NCBI RefSeq assembly: GCF_009497155.1
Contig: NZ_WINI01000008.1
Coordinates: forward strand, 1-64,000
Direction: 5' to 3'
Origin: Glaciimonas soli
Lineage (GTDB): Bacteria > Pseudomonadota > Gammaproteobacteria > Burkholderiales > Burkholderiaceae_D
Length of the DNA: 64,000 bases
This document shows, in pieces, positions 21,578 through 29,450 of this stretch. The position numbers and the translations under genes were made by a program. The stretch's first letter is position 1; the number at the start of each line of letters is the position of its first letter. The notes below the pieces were generated by a model, which saw only the letters and a list, made by a program, of their open reading frames with translations, was not told where the DNA came from and did not search any database.

Positions 21578-22881
21578 TGCTTTCCTTCCGATTTGGTGCC
21601 TACGCCGCCGCGCACCGCAGCCATGGCACAGACACGCGGAGAAGCGAGATAAATGGACGCTGCAGCGTTGCCCATTCGACCCTTGAAGTTACGGTTGGCG
21701 GTAGAAATGACTTTTTCACCGCTAGCGGGAATCGTGCCACAAGTACCACAACACGATCCACAACCGGGGGCTTGAATTTCTGCTCCCAGCGCGGAAAATG
21801 CAGCCAGCATCCCACTACGATCAAGTTCCGCCCGCACGCGTTCCGACGCCGGGGTGACTACCACGCGCACCCCCTTAGCGATGCCACCGCCCTCTTGCAG
21901 AACAGTAAGTGCCTCTTGGTAATCCTTGACGCGTCCACCTGTACAAGTGCCGAGATACACCATGTCAACCGCTGTGTAGGGAACTTGGTCGGCATCAATC
22001 ACATTATCGACACGGTGCGGCAGTGCAAGTTGCGGCACGACAGCACCAAGGTCGAGTTCCAGTACACTCGAGTAACAGGCATTATCATCGGCGATGACAG
22101 GGTCGTACTGCACATCCGTGCGCTCTTGCAGCCAAGACCGAGTCACTTCATCGAAAGGAAAAATACCAGCTTTGGCACCCAACTCAACTGACATATTGGA
22201 AAGCACGATCCTATCGTCCATATCCAACTGCGCGACGCCTGGCCCAGAAAACTCCAAAGTGCGATAGGAGGCCCCATCGGCACCATAAAGACGCGCGAGG
22301 AATAAGGCGACATCTTTGGCGGACACTTCTGCACGCAATGCTCCATGCAAGATAACTGATATGGTTTCCGGCACTTTCAGCCAAAGCTGTCCGCACAACA
22401 GCACTCCAGCCAAATCAGAGGAGCCTATACCGGTGGCAAATGCATTAACTGCTCCGTATGACGTGCTGTGTGAATCAGCGCCGACCATCAATAATCCCGG
22501 ACGGGCTGCGCCAGATTCCAAGATTAATTGGTGTCCGATACCTTCGGCCTCGTCATATAAGTGGATATTGTGTTCGACAGCGTAAGCTCGGGCTCGCGCT
22601 TGTAAAGACAGTGCTTTCTGACCCGAGATCTGCCCATAATGATCGAGCGCAAATACCAAACGTTGCGGAAGGCTCGGCGTAGAGTCGCCTGGTCTCATCC
22701 TTTCCAGATAATCCAATGCCATCGGAATCGATCCATCTGTCCCCATGGCGAGATCCGGAGTACAAATTGCGATATCGCCGGCCCGCACTTGCATTCCCGC
22801 AGCACGGGAAAGAATTTTCTCGGAAATAGTCAAACCATTCACTGTATTTTCCATGAGGGTAGATGGAGACAAGGTAGGCAT
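21574..22881 (-). CDS. Aconitase-superfamily hydratase, large subunit (LeuC-like)
   Basis: A 435-residue iron-sulfur subunit of the archaeal/homoaconitase-like LeuC group. It shows GADSHSTSYGAVNAFATG at about 134-150, the first cluster Cys in LGTCTGGR (313), and the Cys-rich GCGSCCGTCG (374-381), followed by STANRNFKGRMG. The Cys pair has an extra Cys compared with common LeuC proteins. An AAGGAG close to the first ATG supports 22881; a start nine codons later (22854) is possible. It is the first gene of the operon, divergent from the aldolase. I infer hydration of an unsaturated dicarboxylic keto acid rather than leucine synthesis, since no leuA or leuB is near. Confidence 0.82.
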   Translation of the reverse strand: MPTLSPSTLMENTVNGLTISEKILSRAAGMQVRAGDIAICTPDLAMGTDGSIPMALDYLERMRPGDSTPSLPQRLVFALDHYGQISGQKALSLQARARAYAVEHNIHLYDEAEGIGHQLILESGAARPGLLMVGADSHSTSYGAVNAFATGIGSSDLAGVLLCGQLWLKVPETISVILHGALRAEVSAKDVALFLARLYGADGASYRTLEFSGPGVAQLDMDDRIVLSNMSVELGAKAGIFPFDEVTRSWLQERTDVQYDPVIADDNACYSSVLELDLGAVVPQLALPHRVDNVIDADQVPYTAVDMVYLGTCTGGRVKDYQEALTVLQEGGGIAKGVRVVVTPASERVRAELDRSGMLAAFSALGAEIQAPGCGSCCGTCGTIPASGEKVISTANRNFKGRMGNAAASIYLASPRVCAMAAVRGGVGTKSEGKQ

Positions 22882-23230
22882 CGCTCCTTCGGGGCGAGTG
22901 CAATACAGAATCTTGAAGGCACACTATAGCAAGCACAAAAAAAAAGAAATAGTGATTTAAATACCGATTAATACATGAATTATTTTCTCATTTCGACCTG
23001 TCTATTTTTTATTCCCCCAAAAAGATTATCTGTTCTCTCATTGAAATAATGGAGGAAGACCATTGCCCTTCCAACGACAAAATAATCGGAATATATTTCA
23101 TATTGTTATATCTAATTAAATCACTTTTTGAAATTTAAATTCTGCTAGCCTTGTAGCTCTCTTTTCAAATCTCTGGATTGAAGAGGCGCGCAATTCTTTT
23201 TTTACTAAAATTTCAGTGAGTCGAACGATC
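22882..23230. promoter_or_regulatory. Divergent promoter region, AT-rich
   Basis: About 350 bases without a gene between the hydratase operon (leftward) and the aldolase gene (rightward), strikingly AT-rich compared with both. It must hold both promoters and is the natural binding region for the LysR regulator at 15646. I could not single out a convincing T-N11-A box by eye. Confidence 0.5.
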
Positions 23231-23929
23231 ATGACTAATCTAAGTTCTCCAGTTTGGCCTTCCGGCTACCGCATTAACGAACGGGCGTTGACACTTTCTT
23301 CCGATCTGATACAGGCATTCCGTGAAATTCCAGTTGCGGTTGCCGGTGATTGTATGGGACGCAGCGTAGGCGCGATGGGCTTGCGTCCCTATCACGGCGA
23401 TATGCATACCGTCCTTTGCGGCCCTGCGATCACCGTGCGTGTACGACCGGGTGACAATTTGATGATCCACAAAGCCATGATGATGGCGCAATCAGGCGAT
23501 GTCATCGTAATCGATGGCGGCGGCGATTTGACTCAGGCTCTGGTGGGTGGCTTGATGCGCACCACAGCATTGAACAAAAAATTAGGTGGATTCGTAATCG
23601 ATGGCGCGGTGCGCGATCTAATCGAATGGAGTGAAGGTAGTATTCCGATGTTTGCACGTGGTCATACGCACCGTGGCCCTAGCAAGGAAGGGCCGGGAGA
23701 AGTCAATGTATCTATTGCATGCGCCGGCCTTGTCGTACAGCCAGGCGATTTGATTTTGGGCGACGCGGACGGCGTCATCGCCATTCCGTCGGCAGATGTG
23801 GCCGATTTGCTGCCAAAAGTGCGCGCGCACCTAGAAAAAGAAGCAGGTATCCGCGCGACCAATGCGCAAGGCACTTCGGATCCGGAGCGTTTCAATGCGC
23901 TACTGCGTGCCAAAGGGCTGCCGATTTGA
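23231..23929 (+). CDS. RraA-like pyruvate aldolase (4-hydroxy-4-methyl-2-oxoglutarate aldolase type)
   Basis: About 232 residues of the RraA/HMG-aldolase fold. Gly107 is followed after 20 residues by Arg128-Asp129 and then, two residues later, Glu132, which fits the G-x20-R-D-x2-E/D pattern known for RraA-like proteins with metal-dependent aldolase activity. GDADGV lies at about 178-183. The family splits 4-hydroxy-4-methyl-2-oxoglutarate into two pyruvates and can decarboxylate oxaloacetate. The ATG at 23231 was preferred; an in-frame GTG at 23216 is possible. It is transcribed away from the hydratase/transporter operon from a shared promoter region. RNase E inhibition is unlikely given the setting. 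Confidence 0.82.
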   Translation: MTNLSSPVWPSGYRINERALTLSSDLIQAFREIPVAVAGDCMGRSVGAMGLRPYHGDMHTVLCGPAITVRVRPGDNLMIHKAMMMAQSGDVIVIDGGGDLTQALVGGLMRTTALNKKLGGFVIDGAVRDLIEWSEGSIPMFARGHTHRGPSKEGPGEVNVSIACAGLVVQPGDLILGDADGVIAIPSADVADLLPKVRAHLEKEAGIRATNAQGTSDPERFNALLRAKGLPI

Positions 23930-24088
23930 GATTGCAGGACAACATATTCGGCTCTGTCGCGTTAAGCATAGTCATCGATTCGGTCAGGTAGACAGTTGCC
24001 TTTGAAAAAAAGGTCGAACGGACATGCGCAATACCAAACGGATACGATTTCTCATCGACGTGATTCTGGTCTGCATCGGTTGGTACGC

Positions 24089-24370
24089 TGTCAATCAGCG
24101 TCCAATGCTTTTCACTTATCAGCGCCCATTGTTTCCACTTTATCGGTTTGCTGAGTACGGTTTTTTCGCTGTTTAAAGCGATAAGAGTCATTACTGGTTT
24201 GTGGTGACCGTTTGCTTTTGTACCGAATGTTGCCTGCGAATTTTGTAAATGATGTCCATATAAAACACTCCAGATACCTCCGGCAAAAACGCTGGATGGT
24301 GACCCACTGGGGGGAGCTATTGGACGCTGTTTCTACCCCTAATCTGGAAAGTGTTGCACGCTGTTTGACA
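24089..24370 (-). mobile_element. IS21-family remnant, strongly deleted (copy 2, inverted)
   Basis: 282 bases between TGTCAATCAG (24089) and TTGACA (ending 24370). Read on the minus strand it starts with the same leader as copy 1 and the istA codons FTKFAGNIRYKSKR in another frame, then jumps directly to the very end of istB (SYRFKQRKNRTQQTDKVE). It is a shorter, independent deletion of the same element, in opposite orientation, so the two copies bracket 15.4-24.1 kb. The 160 bases between the aldolase gene and this element show nothing I recognise. Confidence 0.75.
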
Positions 24371-24565
24371 CGGATCGCCACCGAGTCAACATTTCAACTC
24401 GACATGAAACAGCACAAAATCTCGACGTTGCGGGTGAGCGAGACATCCCCGGAAATCGTCATATCAACGGTCATACGCCGCGATCGCCCTCTCGCCTCGG
24501 CAGCACAACGCTTCCTTTCTTGCATCGAAGAAGTGGCGAAGTCGCTTGCACTCTCCCGGGCGTAA
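24371..24565 (+). pseudogene. C-terminal fragment of a LysR-family regulator
   Basis: Directly at the outer end of the IS21 remnant an open frame gives about 64 residues resembling the end of a LysR effector domain (STLRVSETSPEIVISTVIRRD, then RPLASAAQRFLSCIEEVAK). The N-terminal part is absent. It looks like a gene cut by the insertion; the missing half is not on the other side of either IS21 copy in this window. Confidence 0.6.
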
Positions 24566-24607
24566 TCACGCTAGTGCAGACGAATGCAACACTGGTCAAT
24601 GCGATGA

Positions 24608-25021
24608 TTATGGTTGCGTATGTTCCGAGACTGCTGAAATCCGATCCGCACGCGGCATGGCGTTGATACTTTTCCAATGGGGCAGATCGTACTGACTCGC
24701 TGCGTAGCGATAATAGAGTGCCATCCCATAGCCGAACACCCCACCAGTCATGACCGCGAGACTCGCGGCAAACTCAAAAGGAGCACCGATAGGTGACCAC
24801 AGCAAATACCAAGTAAATGCACCCCATGCAACGCTAAACCATGCCGCATAAAACAGACAATTGAATTGAACACTGGCCAGATGTGGTGGCGGAAGCGAAA
24901 TTCCAGCACACCACAGCAAACGATGCAGCGGCGGTGCATAGCTAAGAGAGCGCATATCAGTGCTGGCCAATCGCTCTAAGGCGATGTTGATGTTTGGTGG
25001 ATAAGTCATTTGCAATGTCAT
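24608..25021 (-). CDS. DUF6404-type small membrane protein
   Basis: About 137 residues. The N-terminal half has the pattern NIALERLASTDMRS-YAPPLHRLLW and ISLPPPHLAS that I associate with DUF6404 proteins, followed by two hydrophobic helices (about 55-75 and 85-105) and a charged tail (YYRYAASQYDLPHWKS). It is probably an inner-membrane protein of unknown role. Starts at 25021 and 25009 are both plausible; the frame is open to 25075 but no good ribosome-binding site marks any of them. It stands alone between the LysR fragment and a gene-free stretch. Confidence 0.65.
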   Translation of the reverse strand: MTLQMTYPPNINIALERLASTDMRSLSYAPPLHRLLWCAGISLPPPHLASVQFNCLFYAAWFSVAWGAFTWYLLWSPIGAPFEFAASLAVMTGGVFGYGMALYYRYAASQYDLPHWKSINAMPRADRISAVSEHTQP

Positions 25022-25484
25022 AAAAATTGTGTTCTGCAACAACTTATCGTAAAGATTAGATTGCCCCAAGTCCATTACTCTGCGCGGATTTCACAATCGT
25101 TTTCAAAATTCGATGCCAACAAAAAATATTATGTGCGGACTAGTACACAATCGGTACATTCCGACGCTCTCAGCGATTTTGCTAATACGTAGTCGATCGC
25201 CAATAAGCTCGATATCAAGCCACTACCAGGTGCGTCAATTCCGGTAACGCGGCAACATGCAGCCCATGACTGCTGACTACGCCGAATTGCTGCGCTTAAT
25301 TCTGATTCGATTCGACACCATAGCCGAGATCAATCTCGACACCCTGCAGTTCACACACATTATTAAGCATTGGGATCTCATACCGCTTGGTAATCAAAAT
25401 TTACAATTCATACAATATTGCATCACCTGCAAAATAATTTGAATGGCAACATACTCCTCACCCAATCAATGAAAAGGTATCAGC
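25022..25484. other. Gene-free stretch
   Basis: No convincing gene. A plus-strand frame at 25257-25442 has no recognisable domain and no ribosome-binding site. The right part contains the promoter and GAAAAGG ribosome-binding site of the mini-lipoprotein. Confidence 0.4.
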
Positions 25485-25604
25485 GTGAAAGAGCTCATTA
25501 GCTTGTTAGCAATCGGCATTGTGCTGAGTACTGCATTATCGGGATGTATCGTCGTACCAGTTGGTGGCGGTTACCATCATCACGATGATTACAATAGTCG
25601 CTAA
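25485..25604 (+). CDS. Mini-lipoprotein of 39 residues
   Basis: A GTG-started frame with GAAAAGG upstream encodes a complete tiny lipoprotein: positively charged start, hydrophobic helix, lipobox ALSGC (Cys at 21) and a short tail rich in Gly, His, Asp and Tyr (GGGYHHHDDYNSR). It is followed after 29 bases by the YXWGXW protein on the same strand, so both are likely one operon. The His/Asp tail could bind metal, but that is a guess. Confidence 0.65.
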   Translation: MKELISLLAIGIVLSTALSGCIVVPVGGGYHHHDDYNSR

Positions 25605-25633
25605 TATAAAAATTTATTAACAAGGTGGTAAAC

Positions 25634-26026
25634 ATGAAACGTATTATCTGCGCAGTTGCACTCATCGCTATTAGTGCCAGCACTTTGGTATCAACACAGG
25701 CCATGGCGCAAGTCGCTGTCAATGTCACGATTGGACAAGCACCACCGCCACCAAGATATGAATCCACTCCTCCGCCACGATCTGGTTACCAGTGGATTCC
25801 TGGCTTTTGGAATTGGCAGAATGGCCGGCATGTATGGGCTGGAGGACATTGGGAGCAGGCACGCCCGGGTTTTGTATATGCCCAGCCCGAATGGCATCAA
25901 GGTCCCCACGGTTGGGCACTGCAATCGGGCGGATGGCATGAAGACAACCAACGGCACGACGAGCATCATGAACCCGATCACCGAGATGGTGACCGACATG
26001 ACAATGGCAAATACGAGAATCGTTGA
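25634..26026 (+). CDS. YXWGXW-repeat exported protein
   Basis: A 130-residue protein with a signal peptide ending AMAQ (about residue 25). The middle part is made of Trp-rich repeats (YQWIPGFWNWQNGRHVW, GGHWEQARPGFVY, PEWHQGPHGW) as in YXWGXW-repeat proteins of beta- and gammaproteobacteria, whose function is not established. The tail is a His/Asp-rich stretch (HDEHHEPDHRDGDRHDN). AAGGTGG precedes the ATG at 25634; three more upstream codons are open. It is probably periplasmic or outer-membrane associated. Confidence 0.8.
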   Translation: MKRIICAVALIAISASTLVSTQAMAQVAVNVTIGQAPPPPRYESTPPPRSGYQWIPGFWNWQNGRHVWAGGHWEQARPGFVYAQPEWHQGPHGWALQSGGWHEDNQRHDEHHEPDHRDGDRHDNGKYENR

Positions 26027-26310
26027 TTCTTGGCGGGTCGCAGGCCGTTAAGCGATCCGCATGTACGCTTATCGAGCATGTTTTCGAAGTTAATCGTACT
26101 TAATGCCCCGCAAAAAATAGCCATATCATGGCCATTCGCATAGAGCATGATCTGTTTGAATTTTTTGGACCATTTCCGGAAGTAGTTTTCAGGGTTTTGT
26201 TGCACAAATAAATTTCAGACCCCTGGGTCAGTTTAAATGATATCGGTGGGTCAAGTTTGCACCGTTCTCAACACTTTCTGTCATTTTTATTTACTTGAAC
26301 TAGGAGAATC
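26027..26310. other. Intergenic, possible IS end
   Basis: Near 26195 the sequence TTTTGTTGCACAAATAAAT resembles the terminal repeats of the small elements at 47796 and 48608 (CTTTGTTGCATAAAT). A 40-codon minus-strand frame ending there (YFRKWSKKFKQIMLYANG) could be a transposase scrap. Only one end is seen. Confidence 0.35.
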
Positions 26311-26931
26311 ATGCACACACGTCACCCGCATCTGCTTGAAGTATCGTTGAAATCACTGCGCCCTACCCAACTCACGGTGGGCCTGGCCGAGGTGGAGCAA
26401 AAGCGCTTGTCCTGGAAAAACCTGAACGCCGAAAGCCGTCATAACTATTTGGAAAACCATTGCTTTCCAGGGGTCCAGGGTCCTAAGGGTCACTATTACA
26501 TCGTTGACCATCATCATTTAGGCTTGTCTTTGATTGAAGAAAACATAAAGACCGTCAAACTGATTGTGCTCAAAGATTTAAGCGCGTTGAATATCGACGA
26601 ATTTTGGGTAGTCATGGACCATAATCAATGGGCTCATCCCTACAACGCCAAGGGAAAACGCTGCGGCTTCGACGCCATACCCAAGAAAATCACCGAGCTG
26701 GTCGACGATCCCTATCGCAGTCTGGCCGGCGAAGTTCGACAGGCCGGCGGCTTTCCGAAAGATCAGCAGCCGTTTTCCGAATTCCTGTGGGCGGATTTTT
26801 TCCGCCGCCGGGTTCCGGTCAAGATGATCAAGAACCAGCCGAGTCAGGCGATGGCAGAGGCTTTACAACTTTCGCATAGCCAAGAGGCTGCGCATCTGCC
26901 TGGCTGGAGCGGCCAGATTGCCGGTGCCTAG
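26311..26931 (+). CDS. ParB-like nuclease-family protein
   Basis: A 206-residue protein of the ParB-like type (Pfam ParBc_2-like). It has VSLKSLRPTQLTVGLAEVE at the N-terminus, then YYIVDHHHLGLSLIEE, matching the GxxxIVDGHHR-type core with a triple His, and a VMDHNQWAHPYN segment. An AGGAG lies before the ATG. It stands alone, without a parA neighbour, so a role in chromosome segregation is unlikely; the family is usually annotated as a putative nuclease. The substrate is unknown. Confidence 0.75.
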   Translation: MHTRHPHLLEVSLKSLRPTQLTVGLAEVEQKRLSWKNLNAESRHNYLENHCFPGVQGPKGHYYIVDHHHLGLSLIEENIKTVKLIVLKDLSALNIDEFWVVMDHNQWAHPYNAKGKRCGFDAIPKKITELVDDPYRSLAGEVRQAGGFPKDQQPFSEFLWADFFRRRVPVKMIKNQPSQAMAEALQLSHSQEAAHLPGWSGQIAGA

Positions 26932-27042
26932 AATGAGTGAAGAGATCGTACGGCGAGCTGATATACCATCCATCACCAATTTGGTGATATTCATCGGGCA
27001 TCAGGGCGGGTCGCGCTGTTGCAAGTGCTTTAAAATCATTGA

Positions 27043-27459
27043 TTGATTATTGATTCAGCCCAACTTGAAAAGCGTAATCATAATGCTAGGCCAGATTTGG
27101 TACTCCGTACTAGTGACCGCGAATTATTGCTCGAAATCGTGTTTACGAAAAAGACTGAAGCCAAAAGGCTGGCATCGTTTGAGAATCGTAAGTTGTCTGC
27201 AATAGAAATAGACTTGTCCAGAAATCAGCTAGATACGATTGCAGATTTTGAACGTATCCTATTCACAGATAGCGAGTGCAAGCGCTGGCTGTTTAACGCT
27301 AAGAAAGCAGCAATCAGAAGTACTCTCCGTGCCAAAAATTTAGAACAAGTGGCGTTACAGAAAATCGAATACGAACAGAAGCGAATTGGAAAAGAAACAT
27401 TCTATGCAACTAAAAATCAGATGTTGACCCTACACATTCGCAGCAGACGCAGGAGCTGA
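27043..27459 (+). pseudogene. Truncated CoiA-like (competence/nuclease) protein
   Basis: A frame of 138 codons, opened by TTG directly after an in-frame stop and without a ribosome-binding site. The start (LIIDSAQLEKRNHNARPDLVL split over two lines) and LLLEIVFTKKTEAKRL, then LSAIEIDLSRNQ match the central part of CoiA-like proteins, which carry a PD-(D/E)xK-type nuclease core (Asp and Glu-x-Val pattern). The N-terminal zinc-binding part usual for the family is missing. It is most likely a remnant. A zinc-ribbon repeat gene follows, convergent. Confidence 0.55.
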
Positions 27460-27579
27460 TTCAACAAAATGACGGTGCATGCGTCAGCCACTGGTGCAGC
27501 GGTTATGCGAAAAGGACGATTACCCCTAGTAGCGCATCTTCAAGGTAGGTAGCCAATTAGCAACGATAAAATACCCCGC

Positions 27580-28452
27580 TTATATCAGAATGGGGACGGC
27601 GTTTTTGCTTTTGCGTCGACGTCGTTTTTTCTCTTGTGTACGCCGATCAAGGTAACAGAGATTACACCAGTGTCCTTTCACAATATCCATCGGTCTTGCT
27701 TGCCAAATGTGTCCATTACAACATTTCCACGTGAGATGTGTATGTGCATTGACATACACGGTGGATAGGCAGAGGCCATCGCGTTCAGCCGCGATGGCCT
27801 GCATACGGGCGATGCCAAGTCGCTTTTTATCGTCACGACATTGTGCGCACCAATGCTTAACGACATTCAAGGGATTGGACTCCCATTCATGTCCCTGCGC
27901 ACAGCGCCAACGCAGTCGATGATAATTGTTTAGGTAAGTATCGGACAAACATAAACCGCCGCGACTAGCAGCAATTTCCTGCATGCGTTGCAACGTGCTG
28001 CGCATCTTGTCATGAGCACATGCCGCGCACCAGTGGCCTTCGCGGATCGTTTTAGATGAGGCCTGCCAGCAATGACCTTGTTCACATTCAAACGTGAGGG
28101 GAGATTCAGTATTAATATACTGTTGAGAAAGGCAGCGCCCGCCCCGTGCAAGAGCAATTTCTATAATGTCATCTAACGAACTACGGCTTCGATCCTTGGC
28201 GCATTCTCGGCACCAGGTGCCACGTTTGATATTTGATGGTGTTGCGAACCAACGATGTCCTTTCGTGCACTCCCATTCTAGTTTTGTATGAGCGATGCCG
28301 TACGCGATGGACAAGCACATACCACCGCGCTCTATGGCGATCACTTGCATCTGCTCTATGGTGGTACGAACCCATCCGGAACGTTGGACAGGTGCAGTCT
28401 GCTCAGTCTCAGGAAAATCAACTATAGACAATATGGCGGTATTTTTGAGCAT
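27580..28452 (-). CDS. Four-repeat zinc-ribbon protein
   Basis: A 290-residue protein of unknown function made of four tandem units of about 60 residues. Each unit has a helix (MQ-IA-ERGG), then CLS, Y, a W-x-C-x2-GH-x-W core and ends W-C-x2-C, giving Cys/His ligands for a zinc ribbon. A basic tail (KKRRRRKSK) may bind nucleic acid. It is a clear relative of the seven-repeat protein at 54493-55926 inside the type VI locus. Such repeats resemble the zinc ribbons of DUF4379-type proteins. It stands between a CoiA-like remnant and the HU gene. Confidence 0.75.
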   Translation of the reverse strand: MLKNTAILSIVDFPETEQTAPVQRSGWVRTTIEQMQVIAIERGGMCLSIAYGIAHTKLEWECTKGHRWFATPSNIKRGTWCRECAKDRSRSSLDDIIEIALARGGRCLSQQYINTESPLTFECEQGHCWQASSKTIREGHWCAACAHDKMRSTLQRMQEIAASRGGLCLSDTYLNNYHRLRWRCAQGHEWESNPLNVVKHWCAQCRDDKKRLGIARMQAIAAERDGLCLSTVYVNAHTHLTWKCCNGHIWQARPMDIVKGHWCNLCYLDRRTQEKKRRRRKSKNAVPILI

Positions 28453-28610
28453 CGTTTATAGAGGCGAAGTCCTTTTGTAGACAAATTTTATCTACATGCA
28501 GATCGAATGCATCGAAAAATATTCTAAACCATTGGAGTGATAGCTAGTTTAACTAGTCACAAGAGCAAAGGAAATATTTTTTGGTCCGTATCACCGACGA
28601 AGTCCACACT

Positions 28611-28895
28611 TTATTTATTGCGTTTGTTGACAGTATCTTTAAAGGTTTTGCCAGCAGTAAATTTGATTGTTTTAGAGGCTTTGATCTTAAGTGCTTCCCC
28701 GGTTTGAGGATTGCGCCCGGTGCGGGCAGCACGTTTTCCGGATGAGAAGGCACCAAAGCCAATTAACTGAACGCTATTGCCTTTAGTTACTACCTTGATC
28801 ACATTGCTGATGACAGAATCTAACGCGCGTTTAGCGGCGGCTTTGGAAATATCCGCATCAGCGGCGATTGCATCAATCAGTTCAGTTTTGTTCAT
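28611..28895 (-). CDS. HU-family DNA-binding protein
   Basis: A 94-residue nucleoid protein: [11 protein letters not shown] start, dimerisation helices with [11 protein letters not shown], the [22 protein letters not shown] turn (the DNA-wrapping arm, with RNPQTGE) and the [13 protein letters not shown] end. Length and motifs are typical of HU-beta. GAGGAAATT precedes the ATG. It binds and bends DNA with little sequence preference as a dimer. It is monocistronic here; the 237 bases upstream show no other gene. Confidence 0.92.
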   Translation of the reverse strand: MNKTELIDAIAADADISKAAAKRALDSVISNVIKVVTKGNSVQLIGFGAFSSGKRAARTGRNPQTGEALKIKASKTIKFTAGKTFKDTVNKRNK

Positions 28896-29132
28896 AGCGT
28901 AATTTCCTCAAAAAATGATTATTGTAAGCGGTTTTGTTTCCGTTTTGAATTCTAGTCAAACAGAGTGCTGCGAGTGGCCTTAAATGACAAGGGCAGCGCA
29001 GTTCTTGTGATGGCTTTAATGAAATGGGCACCCTCCTTCAAAACGGCATCGAAGTGCCAAAATAGCGGGAATACCCCGCTTAACTGAAAGGAGCGTCCAT
29101 TCCATTAAAGCTCTTTGAACAGATGGCTAAAG

Positions 29133-29411
29133 TTAATGCTGCAAACCAGCCTGCAGCATGGTCATCATCTCGCTGGCCGACAGTCGTGCCGCTATATCAC
29201 TGCCTTCTAATAAACTATCGGCCATATCGCGCTTGTGCTTGTGCAAGTCAACGATACTTTCTTCGATGGTGTGCCGCGTCACTAACCAATAGATAGTAAT
29301 TGGCCGCAATTGCCCTATCCTATGCGCTTGATCAGAGGCCTGATCTTCAACCGCAGGATTTCACCATGGATCCATGTGAATCACATAGTCGGCGGCGGTC
29401 AGATTGATAAC
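29133..29411 (-). pseudogene. C-terminal remnant of an SNF2-family helicase
   Basis: Minus-strand codons give NLTAADYVIHMDPW-stop-NPAVEDQASDQAHRIGQ, the motif VI region of SNF2 helicases, then a normal C-terminus ending LQAGLQH and TAA at 29133. The second Trp of DPWW has become TGA and everything upstream of NLTAAD is gone, cut about 40 bases before the end of the SF1 helicase gene. Confidence 0.8.
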
Positions 29412-29450
29412 AGCCAATGCTTGTGTTTGCAAATTAAGTTCCGATTACTG

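Noticed and set aside
21577-22191. 204-codon plus-strand frame opposite the LeuC-like gene
   Set aside because: Shadow of a gene with conserved iron-sulfur motifs.
21065-22881. Leucine biosynthesis genes leuCD
   Set aside because: No leuA or leuB nearby, the small-subunit SREHA motif is altered, and the genes are tied to an importer and aminotransferase.
23231-23929. RraA as regulator of RNase E
   Set aside because: The aldolase pattern (Gly107, Arg128-Asp129, Glu132) and the catabolic neighbours favour an enzyme.
29030-29100. AGCGGG-AATA-CCCCGCT hairpin as a terminator
   Set aside because: Stem of about five pairs without a T run on either strand; a similar ACCCCGCTTA string near 27570 is too short to call a repeat.
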